From positions 1 to 24,707 of the forward strand of contig CAJUJB010000044.1 in NCBI GenBank assembly GCA_910586595.1: a stretch of DNA of 24,707 bases, in the 5' to 3' direction. Each line of letters begins with the position of its first letter. Positions within the stretch are counted from its first letter, which is position 1. Shown in pieces: positions 1-6,865 of this stretch. Made by a program: the position numbers and the translations under genes. The notes beneath the pieces are model-generated. The model was not told where the DNA came from and made no database searches. It saw only the letters and a list, made by a program, of their open reading frames with translations. The DNA is from an uncultured Muribaculaceae bacterium (GTDB lineage Bacteria > Bacteroidota > Bacteroidia > Bacteroidales > Muribaculaceae).

Positions 1-444
1 GTAGCCGCCGTTATTGTTGTAGGGGCGCTGCTGACGCTGGCCACCGTTGTTGTAGTTGTTGTAAGGGCGCTGCTGACGGGGCTGGTAGGGGCGCTGCTGG
101 AAGCTGTTGCCATCCTGAGCCTCGCCGTTTTCAGTCGATGCAGCACCGTCGGCATTGTAGTCGGTGTGCTGCGGGCGCGGCTGATAGGGGCGCTGGTTGT
201 AACCGCCGTTATTGTTGTATGAGCGGTTGTTATTGTAAGGGCGCTGCTGGTAGCCACCGTTGTTGTTACGGGGCTGGTAAGGGCGTTTCTGTCGGTAGCC
301 ACCGTCGGCGTCGGCAGAAGCGTCTGACTGAGCGTCGGTATGAGAGCTGAATCGTGGCCGTACCTCTGAGCCCTCGTCGGGTGTGTGGAACGGTTGCCCG
401 ATACGCGGGCGTTTGGGTTTCTTCTCGTTGGAATTAGAGTCCAT
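1..444 (-). CDS. N-terminal part of a probable rRNA pseudouridine synthase with a disordered Asn/Gly/Tyr/Arg-rich tail (cut by window edge)
   Basis: Read on the minus strand, an open frame starts at ATG 444-442 and runs 148 codons without a stop to base 1, so the 3' part is missing. The protein starts MDSNSNEKKPKRPRIGQPF, followed by an acidic/Ser-rich stretch and then many copies of RPY-(Q/N)n-GGY-type units (RPYNNNNGGY, QQRPYQPR). No folded domain is visible in this part. From family knowledge, Bacteroidales RsuA/RluB-type 23S rRNA pseudouridine synthases often carry such a low-complexity N-terminus before the S4 and catalytic domains; that assignment is inference because neither domain is in view. 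An RNA-binding or other RGG/RPY-like protein would look the same here. The repeats are also visible at DNA level as imperfect direct repeats across 1-300. A minus-strand promoter candidate lies at 665-672, which would give a leader of roughly 210 nt. Confidence 0.6.
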   Translation of the reverse strand, partial: MDSNSNEKKPKRPRIGQPFHTPDEGSEVRPRFSSHTDAQSDASADADGGYRQKRPYQPRNNNGGYQQRPYNNNRSYNNNGGYNQRPYQPRPQHTDYNADGAASTENGEAQDGNSFQQRPYQPRQQRPYNNYNNGGQRQQRPYNNNGGY

Positions 445-819
445 ATCTAAACTTAGTTTGAGGTTTCGTGTGTGTAGAGTTTACGGTGATGTGGGTGATA
501 CAGTAATATGTGTATCGGCGGCCTCTCGGCGCAGGGGTATGTATTAAAGTATGTGTTTTTGTGTATGTGGGTGGATGTCTTTGATTTACTGGGTTCGGAT
601 TGCAGAATGTTGTGGAAACGTGGCCGCAATGGTGAAGCAAGGAGTCTAATCGGCTTATCCGCTGCAAATTTAGCAAATAAAACTCAGACAATACTGTTAA
701 AAAGTTTTAATTTCCGTCGTGTCCACTTAGCTTCCGCAATCTTTTAAACGTCTGTCAGCCCCGGCTGGTTCATCTGGGTTTACACAAACACGTTTTTAGA
801 AATTTTATGTAAGAAAAAT
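445..819. other. Intergenic region between divergent genes, no gene seen
   Basis: This AT-rich stretch separates the leftward gene starting at 444 from the aromatic operon promoter. Short frames on both strands have no family resemblance and no plausible composition. It holds a minus-strand -7 box (665-672) and a short dyad CAGCC-CC-GGCTG at 756-767 that lacks a T-run. Nothing else recognisable. Confidence 0.6.
665..672 (-). promoter_or_regulatory. Bacteroidetes -7 promoter box (leftward)
   Basis: The plus strand reads CAAATTTA, which is TAAATTTG on the minus strand and an exact match to TAnnTTTG. It points to the gene starting at 444. No good -33 TTG is found at the usual 19-21 bp spacing. 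Confidence 0.55.
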
Positions 820-849
820 TTGGCGTTAGCCGTTAAATGTGTACCTTTG
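820..849 (+). promoter_or_regulatory. Promoter of the aromatic amino acid operon
   Basis: TTG at 820-822 (inside TTTG) is followed after 19 bp by TACCTTTG at 842-849, matching the Bacteroidetes -33/-7 pattern TTG-N19-21-TAnnTTTG. The predicted transcription start is near 856, about 15 nt before the leader peptide start codon. Confidence 0.75.
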
Positions 850-870
850 CATTGACTTAAGAATTACACT

Positions 871-951
871 ATGGCAAACTTTGCAGGCTTTACTTCGTTT
901 TATTTCTACTTTTACTATTTTGGTAAGAGCGGACTGACGCGGCTTCAATGA
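871..951 (+). CDS. Phe/Tyr-rich attenuation leader peptide (26 codons)
   Basis: ATG at 871 opens a 26-codon frame ending at TGA 949-951. Codons 10 to 17 read FYFYFYYF without interruption; with Phe at codons 4 and 7, the peptide has six Phe and four Tyr. This is the hallmark of a ribosome-sensed leader peptide as in the enterobacterial pheA, his and trp leaders, but with both aromatic residues mixed. It starts about 15 nt after the predicted transcription start and ends 26 nt before a terminator hairpin (978-1015) that precedes prephenate dehydratase. A ribosome stalled at codon 17 would cover RNA to about 933, leaving the antiterminator arm at 934-942 free; a ribosome at the stop codon would cover that arm. 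The peptide itself is probably functionless apart from its translation. Confidence 0.88.
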   Translation: MANFAGFTSFYFYFYYFGKSGLTRLQ

Positions 952-987
952 TTGCCAATATATAGGTATACTCACATCCCGCGTCGG
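934..987 (+). promoter_or_regulatory. Antiterminator helix of the aromatic operon attenuator
   Basis: CTGACGCGG at 934-942 can pair with CCGCGTCGG at 979-987 (nine pairs, one of them G-U). The second arm overlaps the left arm of the terminator (978-991), so the two structures exclude each other. The first arm lies inside the leader peptide frame, just downstream of the aromatic codon run, which is where a stalled-ribosome switch needs it. Confidence 0.78.
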
Positions 988-1015
988 AGGCATGAGCCTC
1001 AGCCGCGGGTTTTTT
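978..1015 (+). terminator. Intrinsic terminator of the aromatic operon attenuator
   Basis: CCCGCG (978-983) pairs with CGCGGG (1004-1009). After a small internal loop, GAGGC (987-991) pairs with GCCTC (996-1000) around the tetraloop ATGA, and six T follow at 1010-1015. It stands between the leader peptide and the first structural gene, so it is a conditional terminator rather than an end-of-operon one. Confidence 0.85.
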
Positions 1016-1024
1016 ATTTATTAT

Positions 1025-1876
1025 ATGAAAGTTGCGATACAGGGCGTGGCCGGCTGTTTTCACGATGCCGCCGCCAGAGAATACTTCAAATCAAGAGGAG
1101 AGGACATCGAGACAGTTGAGTTCGATACCTTTCCCGATCTTTTCGACGCCCTGCGCGCCGATGCCTCGCTGCTCGGTATCGTCGCTATAGAGAATACCAT
1201 AGCTGGTAGTCTGCTTGCTAATCATGAGTTGCTCCGCACGTCGGGGCACCGCATAGTGGGAGAGTGGAAGATGCGTATCTCGCATGTGCTCTGTGCCCTT
1301 CCCGGCACGACGCTCGATGATGTGGCTGAGGTCAACTCCCACCCGATGGCACTCATGCAGTGTGAGCAGTGGCTCCGCCGACATCCTAAGATGAAGATGG
1401 TGGAGCACTTTGATACGGCAGGCAGTGCCCGCGATATTGCCCGTGACCATCTTGAAGGGCATGCCGCCGTATGCGGCCGATATGCAGCCGAGCTATATGG
1501 CCTTGAGGTGCTCGCCGACGGGATAGAGACTAACAAACGCAACTTCACCCGGTTTCTCGTGCTGGCCGACCCCTCGGCGGTGGCCGAAGCCGGAGTGGCC
1601 CCTCTCGATGCTGATAAAGCCTCGTTGATGTTCACTCTTCCTCATGAGCAGGGCGCCCTTTCGAAGGTACTGGCCATACTCTCGTTCTACGGCATGAACC
1701 TTACCAAAATTCAGTCGACACCTATCATCGGCCGCGAGTGGGAATACAGGTTCTATGTCGACCTCTCGTTTTCAAATGTGGTGCGTTACCATCAGGCCAT
1801 AGAGGCAGTGCGGCCTCTACTCAACGATTTTAAAATTCTCGGTGAATACCGTGAAAAACCAGATTCAGGTATATGA
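1025..1876 (+). CDS. pheA: Prephenate dehydratase
   Basis: Converts prephenate to phenylpyruvate in phenylalanine synthesis (cytoplasmic). The 283-residue protein has a dehydratase domain (about 1-180), with MKVAIQGVAG at the start, ENT at 56-58 and the catalytic TRF motif at 175-177 (NKRNFTRFLVL). A C-terminal ACT domain follows (about 198-275), with the GALSKVLAIL helix and the LTKIQSTP strand in the place of the LTKIESRP motif that binds Phe in the family. There is no chorismate mutase part, unlike the E. coli enzyme. I chose ATG 1025 because the upstream in-frame ATG (992) lies in the loop of the attenuator terminator and its extension encodes the hairpin and T-run. It is first in the attenuated operon, and its stop overlaps the next start by 4 bp. 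Dual control is likely: attenuation plus Phe feedback through the ACT domain. Confidence 0.95.
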   Translation: MKVAIQGVAGCFHDAAAREYFKSRGEDIETVEFDTFPDLFDALRADASLLGIVAIENTIAGSLLANHELLRTSGHRIVGEWKMRISHVLCALPGTTLDDVAEVNSHPMALMQCEQWLRRHPKMKMVEHFDTAGSARDIARDHLEGHAAVCGRYAAELYGLEVLADGIETNKRNFTRFLVLADPSAVAEAGVAPLDADKASLMFTLPHEQGALSKVLAILSFYGMNLTKIQSTPIIGREWEYRFYVDLSFSNVVRYHQAIEAVRPLLNDFKILGEYREKPDSGI

Positions 1877-3036
1877 CAAAACCAATACGCCCGGCCGACA
1901 GGCTTAAGTCGGTGAACGAATACTATTTCTCCCGGAAGCTCAAGCAGATTGCTGCCCTCAATGCTGCCGGGCGCGACATTGTCTCGCTCGGCATCGGAGG
2001 CCCAGACCTTCCCCCGCCCCCTGCGGCCATAGAGGCCGCTGTGTCGTGTCTCGAGCGCACCGACAGCCATGGCTACCAGATGACAGTCGGTCTTCCTGCC
2101 CTGCGCCGGGCTTTCGCCGGTTGGTATGAGCGGTTCTATGGAGTGGCCGGGCTTGACCCCGACCGCCAGATTCTTCCTCTTATTGGCTCGAAGGAAGGTG
2201 TGCTCAATGTGGCTATGGCATTTCTCAATCCCGGCGACGGTGTGCTTGTGCCCAATCCGGGCTATCCGACCTATACCTCAGCCTCGCGGCTTGTGCAGGC
2301 CGAGATTTTCACTTACGACCTCTGCGAGGAAGGCGGATGGATGCCCGATTTTGAAGCTCTTGAGCGCCTGCCTCTCGACCGCATTCGCCTCATGTGGGTG
2401 AATTATCCCCATATGCCTACAGGTACCCGGGCCTCCATGGAGCTTTTCGGTCGTCTCGTCGACTTCGGACGCCGTCATGGCATTCTCATTGTTAACGATA
2501 ATCCGTACAGCTTTATTCTTAACGACAAGCCACTGAGCATACTTGCCGTTCCTGGCGCCGATGAGGTGGCCATAGAGATGAACTCCCTGAGCAAGTGTCT
2601 CAACATGGCCGGATGGCGTGTGGGTATGCTTGCGGGGCGCCCTGAATTTATAGAATGGGTGCTCAAGGTGAAGTCGAATATCGATTCCGGCCAGCCCCGC
2701 GCGATTATGGAAGGTGCCATCGCGGCCCTCTCATCTTCCGCCGAGTGGTACGCGGCCTTGAATGACGTCTACGCTTCACGTAAGCTTGTAGCCGCCCGCA
2801 TCATGGATGCCCTCGGTTGCCGTTGCCTGCCCGGGCATCAAGGACTCTTCCTTTGGGGCCGTATTCCCGACAGCGCCCCTTCCTCCGAAGCTTTCGCCGA
2901 TGAGGTGCTTGAGCGAGCCAGGGTCTTCATCACCCCGGGATTTGTATTTGGCTCGCAGGGCGACCGCTACATCCGCATCTCCCTTTGTGCGCCCGTCGAA
3001 GTGCTCGAAGAAGCCCTCAGGCGCATTTCTGAATGA
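1873..3036 (+). CDS. PLP-dependent class I/II aminotransferase, probably aromatic
   Basis: A fold-type I aminotransferase of 387 residues. Visible motifs: GGPDLPPP near 43-50, NPGYPTY near 128-134, NYPHMPTG near 177-184 (the usual N of NPTG replaced by M), the PLP-contacting Asp in VNDNPY (209), the Schiff-base lysine in NSLSKCLNMAGWRVG (K241) and the carboxylate-binding Arg in YIRISLC near the C-terminus. It sits between prephenate dehydratase and DAHP synthase with a 4-bp overlap upstream, so the likely role is transamination of phenylpyruvate and 4-hydroxyphenylpyruvate to Phe and Tyr. Relatives are often annotated as aspartate or LL-diaminopimelate aminotransferases, and sequence alone does not settle substrate; use of prephenate to give arogenate cannot be excluded. 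Confidence 0.9.
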   Translation: MTKPIRPADRLKSVNEYYFSRKLKQIAALNAAGRDIVSLGIGGPDLPPPPAAIEAAVSCLERTDSHGYQMTVGLPALRRAFAGWYERFYGVAGLDPDRQILPLIGSKEGVLNVAMAFLNPGDGVLVPNPGYPTYTSASRLVQAEIFTYDLCEEGGWMPDFEALERLPLDRIRLMWVNYPHMPTGTRASMELFGRLVDFGRRHGILIVNDNPYSFILNDKPLSILAVPGADEVAIEMNSLSKCLNMAGWRVGMLAGRPEFIEWVLKVKSNIDSGQPRAIMEGAIAALSSSAEWYAALNDVYASRKLVAARIMDALGCRCLPGHQGLFLWGRIPDSAPSSEAFADEVLERARVFITPGFVFGSQGDRYIRISLCAPVEVLEEALRRISE

Positions 3037-3054
3037 TTAAAACAGCAATTACAT

Positions 3055-4170
3055 ATGTCTTTTACTGATTTACAGCCGCTTTTCCCTGCCGATCTATTCG
3101 GCGACAATCCCATAATCCTCGCAGGCCCATGTAGCGCCGAGAGCGAGAGCCAGATTCTCGAGGCCGCACGTGCCCTATCTGCTGAAGGCATAAAGATATT
3201 CCGCGCCGGCGTATGGAAGCCGCGCACAAAGCCCGGTGGATTCGAGGGCATCGGTTCGCCCGCTCTGGCTTGGCTCGCCAAGGCGAAGGAGGCCACCGGC
3301 ATGCTTACCGCTACAGAGGTTGCCAATGCGCGGCATCTTGAAGAGGCGGTTGCGTCGGGCATCGATGTGATATGGATCGGCGCCCGCACCTCGGCCAATC
3401 CCTTCGCCGTGCAGGAGATAGCCGATGCCATTGCCCAGCTTCCGGCTGAGCGGCGCGACTCCCTGGCAGTGCTTGTGAAGAACCCCGTAAACCCCGATCT
3501 CGAGTTGTGGATCGGTGCCCTTGAACGCCTTTATGGCGCAGGCGTGCGCCGCCTCGGGGCCATTCACCGTGGATTCAGCTCATACGGCAAGCACCTCTAC
3601 CGTAACCCTCCCAAATGGCGTATTCCCATCGAGCTTCACCGCCGCCTGCCTGAGATACCTGTGATATGCGATCCGAGTCATATCGGAGGCAAGCGCGAGC
3701 TCATCGCCCCCCTCTCACAGCAGGCTCTCGATATGAATTTCGACGGTCTTATCATCGAGTCGCACTGCCGCCCCGACGAAGCACTCAGTGATGCAGCCCA
3801 GCAGCTTACTCCGTCGTCTCTGTCGTTTATACTTCACTCGCTCAAGCGCCACACCGACACCACCACAACCGAAAGCCTCGGCGTGCTCCGCCAGCAGATT
3901 GACCGTCTCGATACCGAGCTCCTCGAGCTTCTGGCCAAGCGCATGAGGGTTGCCCGCGACATCGGCCGCTACAAGCGTGAACACAATATGCCGGTGGTGC
4001 AGCTTGGCCGTTACAACGACCTTATGCAGAAACGCGTCGACGACGGCGTGACTCTCGATCTGTCGGTCGACTTCCTCCGGAATATTCTCGCTGCCATCCA
4101 TGAGGAGTCGGTGCGTCAGCAGCTCGAGATATGCTCTAACGATAACGAAGGGGAGGAGCCCAAGCAATGA
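3055..4170 (+). CDS. Bifunctional DAHP synthase (type I-beta) / chorismate mutase (AroQ)
   Basis: Catalyses the first shikimate-pathway step (PEP + erythrose 4-phosphate to DAHP) and the chorismate-to-prephenate branch step. Residues about 15-265 form the KDSA/DAHPS-like barrel: AGPCSAES (23-30), a K-P-R-T-K-P segment near 55-60, CDPSHIGGKR (205-214) and the metal-binding ESHCRPDEA (235-243). Residues about 272-360 are an all-helical AroQ chorismate mutase (LRQQIDRLD, LLAKRMRVARDIGRYK). The mutase is at the C-terminus, as in the Porphyromonas gingivalis enzyme, where that domain also gives allosteric inhibition by prephenate; the same control is inferred here. It starts 18 bp after the aminotransferase stop and overlaps the next gene by 4 bp. 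The 371-residue length is normal for the fusion. Confidence 0.95.
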   Translation: MSFTDLQPLFPADLFGDNPIILAGPCSAESESQILEAARALSAEGIKIFRAGVWKPRTKPGGFEGIGSPALAWLAKAKEATGMLTATEVANARHLEEAVASGIDVIWIGARTSANPFAVQEIADAIAQLPAERRDSLAVLVKNPVNPDLELWIGALERLYGAGVRRLGAIHRGFSSYGKHLYRNPPKWRIPIELHRRLPEIPVICDPSHIGGKRELIAPLSQQALDMNFDGLIIESHCRPDEALSDAAQQLTPSSLSFILHSLKRHTDTTTTESLGVLRQQIDRLDTELLELLAKRMRVARDIGRYKREHNMPVVQLGRYNDLMQKRVDDGVTLDLSVDFLRNILAAIHEESVRQQLEICSNDNEGEEPKQ

Positions 4171-4940
4171 AAATACTCATACTTGGAGCCGGCAAAATGG
4201 GCTCTTTCTTCTGCGACCTCCTCTCGTTCAAGCATGATGTAGGCATCTACGATCACGACCCTAAACGGCTGCGGTTCTCTTACAATTGCCGCCGCTTCGA
4301 GCATGTGAGTATGGTCGCCGACTTCGATCCTGACTTAGTGATCAATGCGGCCACGGTGAAGTATACAGTAGATGCCTTCCGACAGGCTCTGCCTTACCTC
4401 CGCAAGGATGCCATCTTGTCCGACATAGCATCCGTAAAGACCGGGCTGCCCGAGTTCTATGCATCGGCCGGACACCCCTATGTCTCGACACACCCTATGT
4501 TCGGCCCCACATTCGCCTCTCTCTCCAATCTTGCCAACGAAAATGCCATTATTATCTCTGAAGGCGACCAGCAGGGTATAGCCTTCTTTGAGCAGCTTTA
4601 CTCTTCACTCGGGCTGCATATCGAGCATTACACCTTCGAGGGGCACGACAAGACCATCGCATACTCGCTCTCGATTCCATTCGCATCATCGCTCGTATTT
4701 GGCTCGGCAATGAAGCACCAGCCCGCCCCCGGCACAACCTTCAAGCGCCACCTCGCCATTGCCAAGGGCCTCATGAGCGAAGACGATTTTCTTCTTAGCG
4801 AGATTCTCTTCAATCCCAACACCACTTCTCAGCTCGACCGTATTTCGGCGGCTCTTGACGATCTTCGCAAAATCATAGCCCGACGCGATGCCGTGGCAAT
4901 GAAGGCATTCCTCGACAAAGTCCGCGACAATATCAAGTGA
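4167..4940 (+). CDS. tyrA: Prephenate dehydrogenase
   Basis: Oxidatively decarboxylates prephenate to 4-hydroxyphenylpyruvate for tyrosine synthesis. The 257-residue protein starts with an NAD(P)-binding Rossmann fold: MKILILGAGKMG with GxGxxG at 7-12 and an acidic residue at the end of the second strand (YDHD). The catalytic histidine is in STHPMFGP (H109), and a helical dimerisation region follows (LSIPFASSLVFGSAM). There is no ACT or mutase domain, so no built-in Tyr feedback is evident; control probably comes from the leader attenuator and from the upstream fusion enzyme. The ATG lies inside the stop codon of the previous gene (ATGA), implying translational coupling. It is the last gene of the operon. 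No intrinsic terminator is visible right after it; a new promoter begins at 4983. Confidence 0.93.
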   Translation: MKILILGAGKMGSFFCDLLSFKHDVGIYDHDPKRLRFSYNCRRFEHVSMVADFDPDLVINAATVKYTVDAFRQALPYLRKDAILSDIASVKTGLPEFYASAGHPYVSTHPMFGPTFASLSNLANENAIIISEGDQQGIAFFEQLYSSLGLHIEHYTFEGHDKTIAYSLSIPFASSLVFGSAMKHQPAPGTTFKRHLAIAKGLMSEDDFLLSEILFNPNTTSQLDRISAALDDLRKIIARRDAVAMKAFLDKVRDNIK

Positions 4941-4982
4941 GGATTATTCCCGAGCTAATCGCAGAGTTTCAATTATTATTAG

Positions 4983-4990
4983 TAACTTTG
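4983..4990 (+). promoter_or_regulatory. Bacteroidetes -7 box driving the structured RNA
   Basis: TAACTTTG matches TAnnTTTG exactly and lies 5-6 bp before the first hairpin of the predicted RNA. No clear -33 TTG at the expected spacing. Confidence 0.55.
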
Positions 4991-4995
4991 CATTT

Positions 4996-5200
4996 GTCAG
5001 ATTCTCGTCTGGCACGACATTTGGGAAAATAAGAAGCGTTATGCTTATCTTGTAATTGGAAACGTAGGAAATTTTCAACAGCACAAGGATAGCATAGTGG
5101 TTCTCACGCGTATAGCGTGGGCTGCTATTGTTACATCTGTGCAAAAGGTTTCCTACGACCTCCAATTACGACGTGGCATTGACAGTCCACGTTTCTTTTT
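4996..5200 (+). ncRNA. Structured small RNA, about 200 nt (identity open; 6S RNA is one candidate)
   Basis: A stand-alone transcript is suggested by a -7 box just upstream and a terminator-like end. Helices: GTCAGA 4996-5001 with TCTGGC 5008-5013; a long rod in which 5050-5060 pairs with 5161-5171, 5063-5075 with 5145-5157, 5081-5085 with 5138-5142 and 5089-5094 with 5123-5128; a capping hairpin CTCACGC 5103-5109 with GCGTGGG 5115-5121; and a final hairpin ACGTGG 5171-5176 with CCACGT 5187-5192 followed by a T-rich tract to 5206. The rod has small bulges and asymmetric internal loops, the architecture of a functional RNA rather than a decayed gene. The only long frame over it, on the minus strand, is composed of the complementary arms and is not credible protein. 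A long rod with an internal bubble and this size would fit 6S RNA, but I cannot confirm it. Confidence 0.65.
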
Positions 5201-5206
5201 ATATTT
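5171..5206 (+). terminator. Terminator of the structured RNA
   Basis: Six-bp stem ACGTGG/CCACGT (5171-5176 with 5187-5192), a 10-nt loop, then a T-rich tract (TTTCTTTTTATATTT). Confidence 0.65.
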
Positions 5207-5214
5207 AATACTGT

Positions 5215-5233
5215 TTCCGGAGGACTGCCGGAA
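5215..5233 (+). other. Perfect hairpin in the leader of the next gene
   Basis: TTCCGG (5215-5220) and CCGGAA (5228-5233) flank a 7-nt loop. It lies 14 bp before the ATG at 5248 and could be a 5' UTR structure or a second stop for the upstream RNA. No promoter box separates the RNA from the gene, so read-through expression is possible. Confidence 0.4.
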
Positions 5234-5247
5234 CAAACTTTAATTGT

Positions 5248-5889
5248 ATGAAGAAACTTCTTTTATTTTGCTTGTTTATCGTGCAGGCTTGGTTTGTGTT
5301 CGCACAAAATTGCTGCGAGAATGACAGTGTGTTCCGAGAAATCCAGTTTCCTCTGACCGAGCAGGACACCCAAACGGTGTTTTACTACTTCAACGACGAA
5401 TGGATTGAGGGGGCCAACCCTGATATGGTTGATGCCGACTCAATCTTAAAAATGGAAGTCAAAAACGATGAGTACGGTAACCGCGCGATGTTCCTTACCA
5501 TCTCGTCGGAGAACCTTGAGAAATTAAAATCCGAGGTAAAAGCAAATTGGTGCTGGCCATACTCTTACCCTATCTGTGAATTTCCCGGAGGCAAGGGAAA
5601 GCTCAAAGAATGGTTGGATGATAATATCCAGATTCCTGATGGATATAAAGGCAGCGAAAAAGTTGTCGTCAACTTCTATGTGCAGCCCGACGGCACTGTT
5701 ACCGACCCGAAAGTTGTTAGACCAAGCAAAAATGAAGCTGCCAATGCCGAGGCTTTGAGGCTTGTAAATGCTCTGCCGAAATTCCGTGTCAAATTCTTTA
5801 CACCGAAGAAGCACCGCATAGGTTTTAATCTACCTATAACTTTCAGAGAGCCGGGAGCTATATACATCAGAGGAAATGAAGCTGAATAA
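5248..5889 (+). CDS. Secreted protein with a TonB-like C-terminal domain
   Basis: A 213-residue protein. Residues 1-19 are a signal peptide (MKKLLLFCLFIVQAWFVFA). A unique N-terminal half follows (about 22-105). From about 112 the sequence matches the TonB C-terminal fold: FPGGKGKLKEWLDDNI, then VVVNFYVQPDGTVTDPKVV, EALRLVNALPKFR and a last strand near PITFRE. In Bacteroidetes this fold occurs both in true TonB proteins, which have an N-terminal membrane helix and a proline-rich linker, and in stand-alone periplasmic proteins. Here there is no anchor beyond the signal peptide and no proline-rich linker, so energy transduction is unlikely. Codon use is AT-richer than in the flanking operons. 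It probably forms a two-gene unit with the gene at 5909 (19-bp gap). Exact role unknown. Confidence 0.8.
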   Translation: MKKLLLFCLFIVQAWFVFAQNCCENDSVFREIQFPLTEQDTQTVFYYFNDEWIEGANPDMVDADSILKMEVKNDEYGNRAMFLTISSENLEKLKSEVKANWCWPYSYPICEFPGGKGKLKEWLDDNIQIPDGYKGSEKVVVNFYVQPDGTVTDPKVVRPSKNEAANAEALRLVNALPKFRVKFFTPKKHRIGFNLPITFREPGAIYIRGNEAE

Positions 5890-5908
5890 CTAAACTCCCA
5901 AGTACGAT

Positions 5909-6799
5909 ATGCGGCAAATCTTCAAACTGACCCTCTGTCTTTTATTGGCACACCTTTGGTGTGTTTCGGTTGTCTATGGACAAACCTCCTTTAAGATGGT
6001 TAAGAAGAATGGGCATTATTACACGGAGGCTGCTGTCAACGGTCATGCCGCTATACCCATCTTTGTCGAAACTGGCTTCCACGGCATGGTTGTCAGCGAG
6101 GAAGGATATAGTAAAATCCTCGCATCGCTCCCGCTCGAGAATATCACGCTCGACAAGGTGGAATACTTGCGCACCGACCGTACTACGCGGAGAATTGTAA
6201 AACTTCTTAAAGGGAAAGTGCCCGTTGGTGATTTGACCTATGAAGGCCGCGTGTTTGTGGTTGATACAAACGAGGAATACGTTACGGTGCCGGTTAATCT
6301 GCTTAAAAACGAGGCAGACCCCACTGCATCTTTAATCCGTTTTGACTTCAAGAAGAATTTGCTGGATTTTGTTTCTCCCGATGATGTCAACTTGGATAAG
6401 ATGCGCACTTATACCCTTGTAGAAAATGACCCTATGCCTATTTTTGAGGCGACAATGGAGCTATCGGATGCCTACGGTCACCAGTTGACTAAATACGGCA
6501 AGTTCAATTTTGACCTTGGCAATGGGTCAAGCGTGTTCTTTTTTCGAAAATCTATGTTGCCCGCACTGAAAGAGAATAAATTCAAGATCCAGACCTCAAG
6601 AGATAAGTCTGGCAACATTCTCGGGCAAGGTATTTTTGCCGGCTATTGTAAGATAGGCGATAAATCTAATACCGGGTTCTCTATCGGCATCACAAATAAA
6701 ATTGAAGATACAGATGAATTAGGGTGTGTTGGCCCTTCGTTTTTCAAAAATGGAATAGTTATACTGGCTCCAAACGATAAACTGATTTATTATAAATAA
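5909..6799 (+). CDS. Secreted retropepsin-like (aspartyl protease fold) protein with a degenerate first active site
   Basis: A 296-residue protein with a signal peptide (about 1-24, ending VVYG). Two lobes are recognisable. The first has AIPIFVETGFHGMVV (about 48-62), placed like the hydrophobic-hydrophobic-DTG motif of aspartic proteases but reading ETG at 54-56. The second has KFNFDLGNGSSVFF (about 198-211) with DLG at 202-204. The C-terminus CVGPSFFKNGIVILAPNDKLIYYK resembles the closing strands of the family (G-xx-FF-...-I/V-I...-K-L-Y). With Glu in one site and DLG in the other, normal aspartic protease activity is doubtful; a binding or inactive-homologue role is possible. The fold assignment is by motif and is tentative. 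It follows the TonB-domain gene closely and shares its AT-rich codon use. Confidence 0.6.
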   Translation: MRQIFKLTLCLLLAHLWCVSVVYGQTSFKMVKKNGHYYTEAAVNGHAAIPIFVETGFHGMVVSEEGYSKILASLPLENITLDKVEYLRTDRTTRRIVKLLKGKVPVGDLTYEGRVFVVDTNEEYVTVPVNLLKNEADPTASLIRFDFKKNLLDFVSPDDVNLDKMRTYTLVENDPMPIFEATMELSDAYGHQLTKYGKFNFDLGNGSSVFFFRKSMLPALKENKFKIQTSRDKSGNILGQGIFAGYCKIGDKSNTGFSIGITNKIEDTDELGCVGPSFFKNGIVILAPNDKLIYYK

Positions 6800-6865
6800 T
6801 CCTTAGCCGGGTCTTCCTATACCCCTCTCTCCCAATTTTGATTTTCATTTTCCGATTATTATCAG

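Noticed and set aside
434..747. Short overlapping open frames on both strands upstream of the aromatic operon
   Set aside because: No family resemblance, AT-rich intergenic composition, and a minus-strand promoter box lies within them.
756..767. CAGCC-CC-GGCTG dyad as a terminator
   Set aside because: Only five pairs and no T-run on either side.
1222..1635. Long minus-strand frames inside pheA and other high-GC genes
   Set aside because: Shadows of well-identified genes, caused by GC-rich third positions.
3055..4170. Separate chorismate mutase gene
   Set aside because: The frame runs unbroken from the DAHP synthase domain into the mutase domain, as in known fusions.
4944..5165. Minus-strand frame of 73 codons
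   Set aside because: It is antisense to the predicted structured RNA; its sequence follows from the paired arms and it has no start signals.
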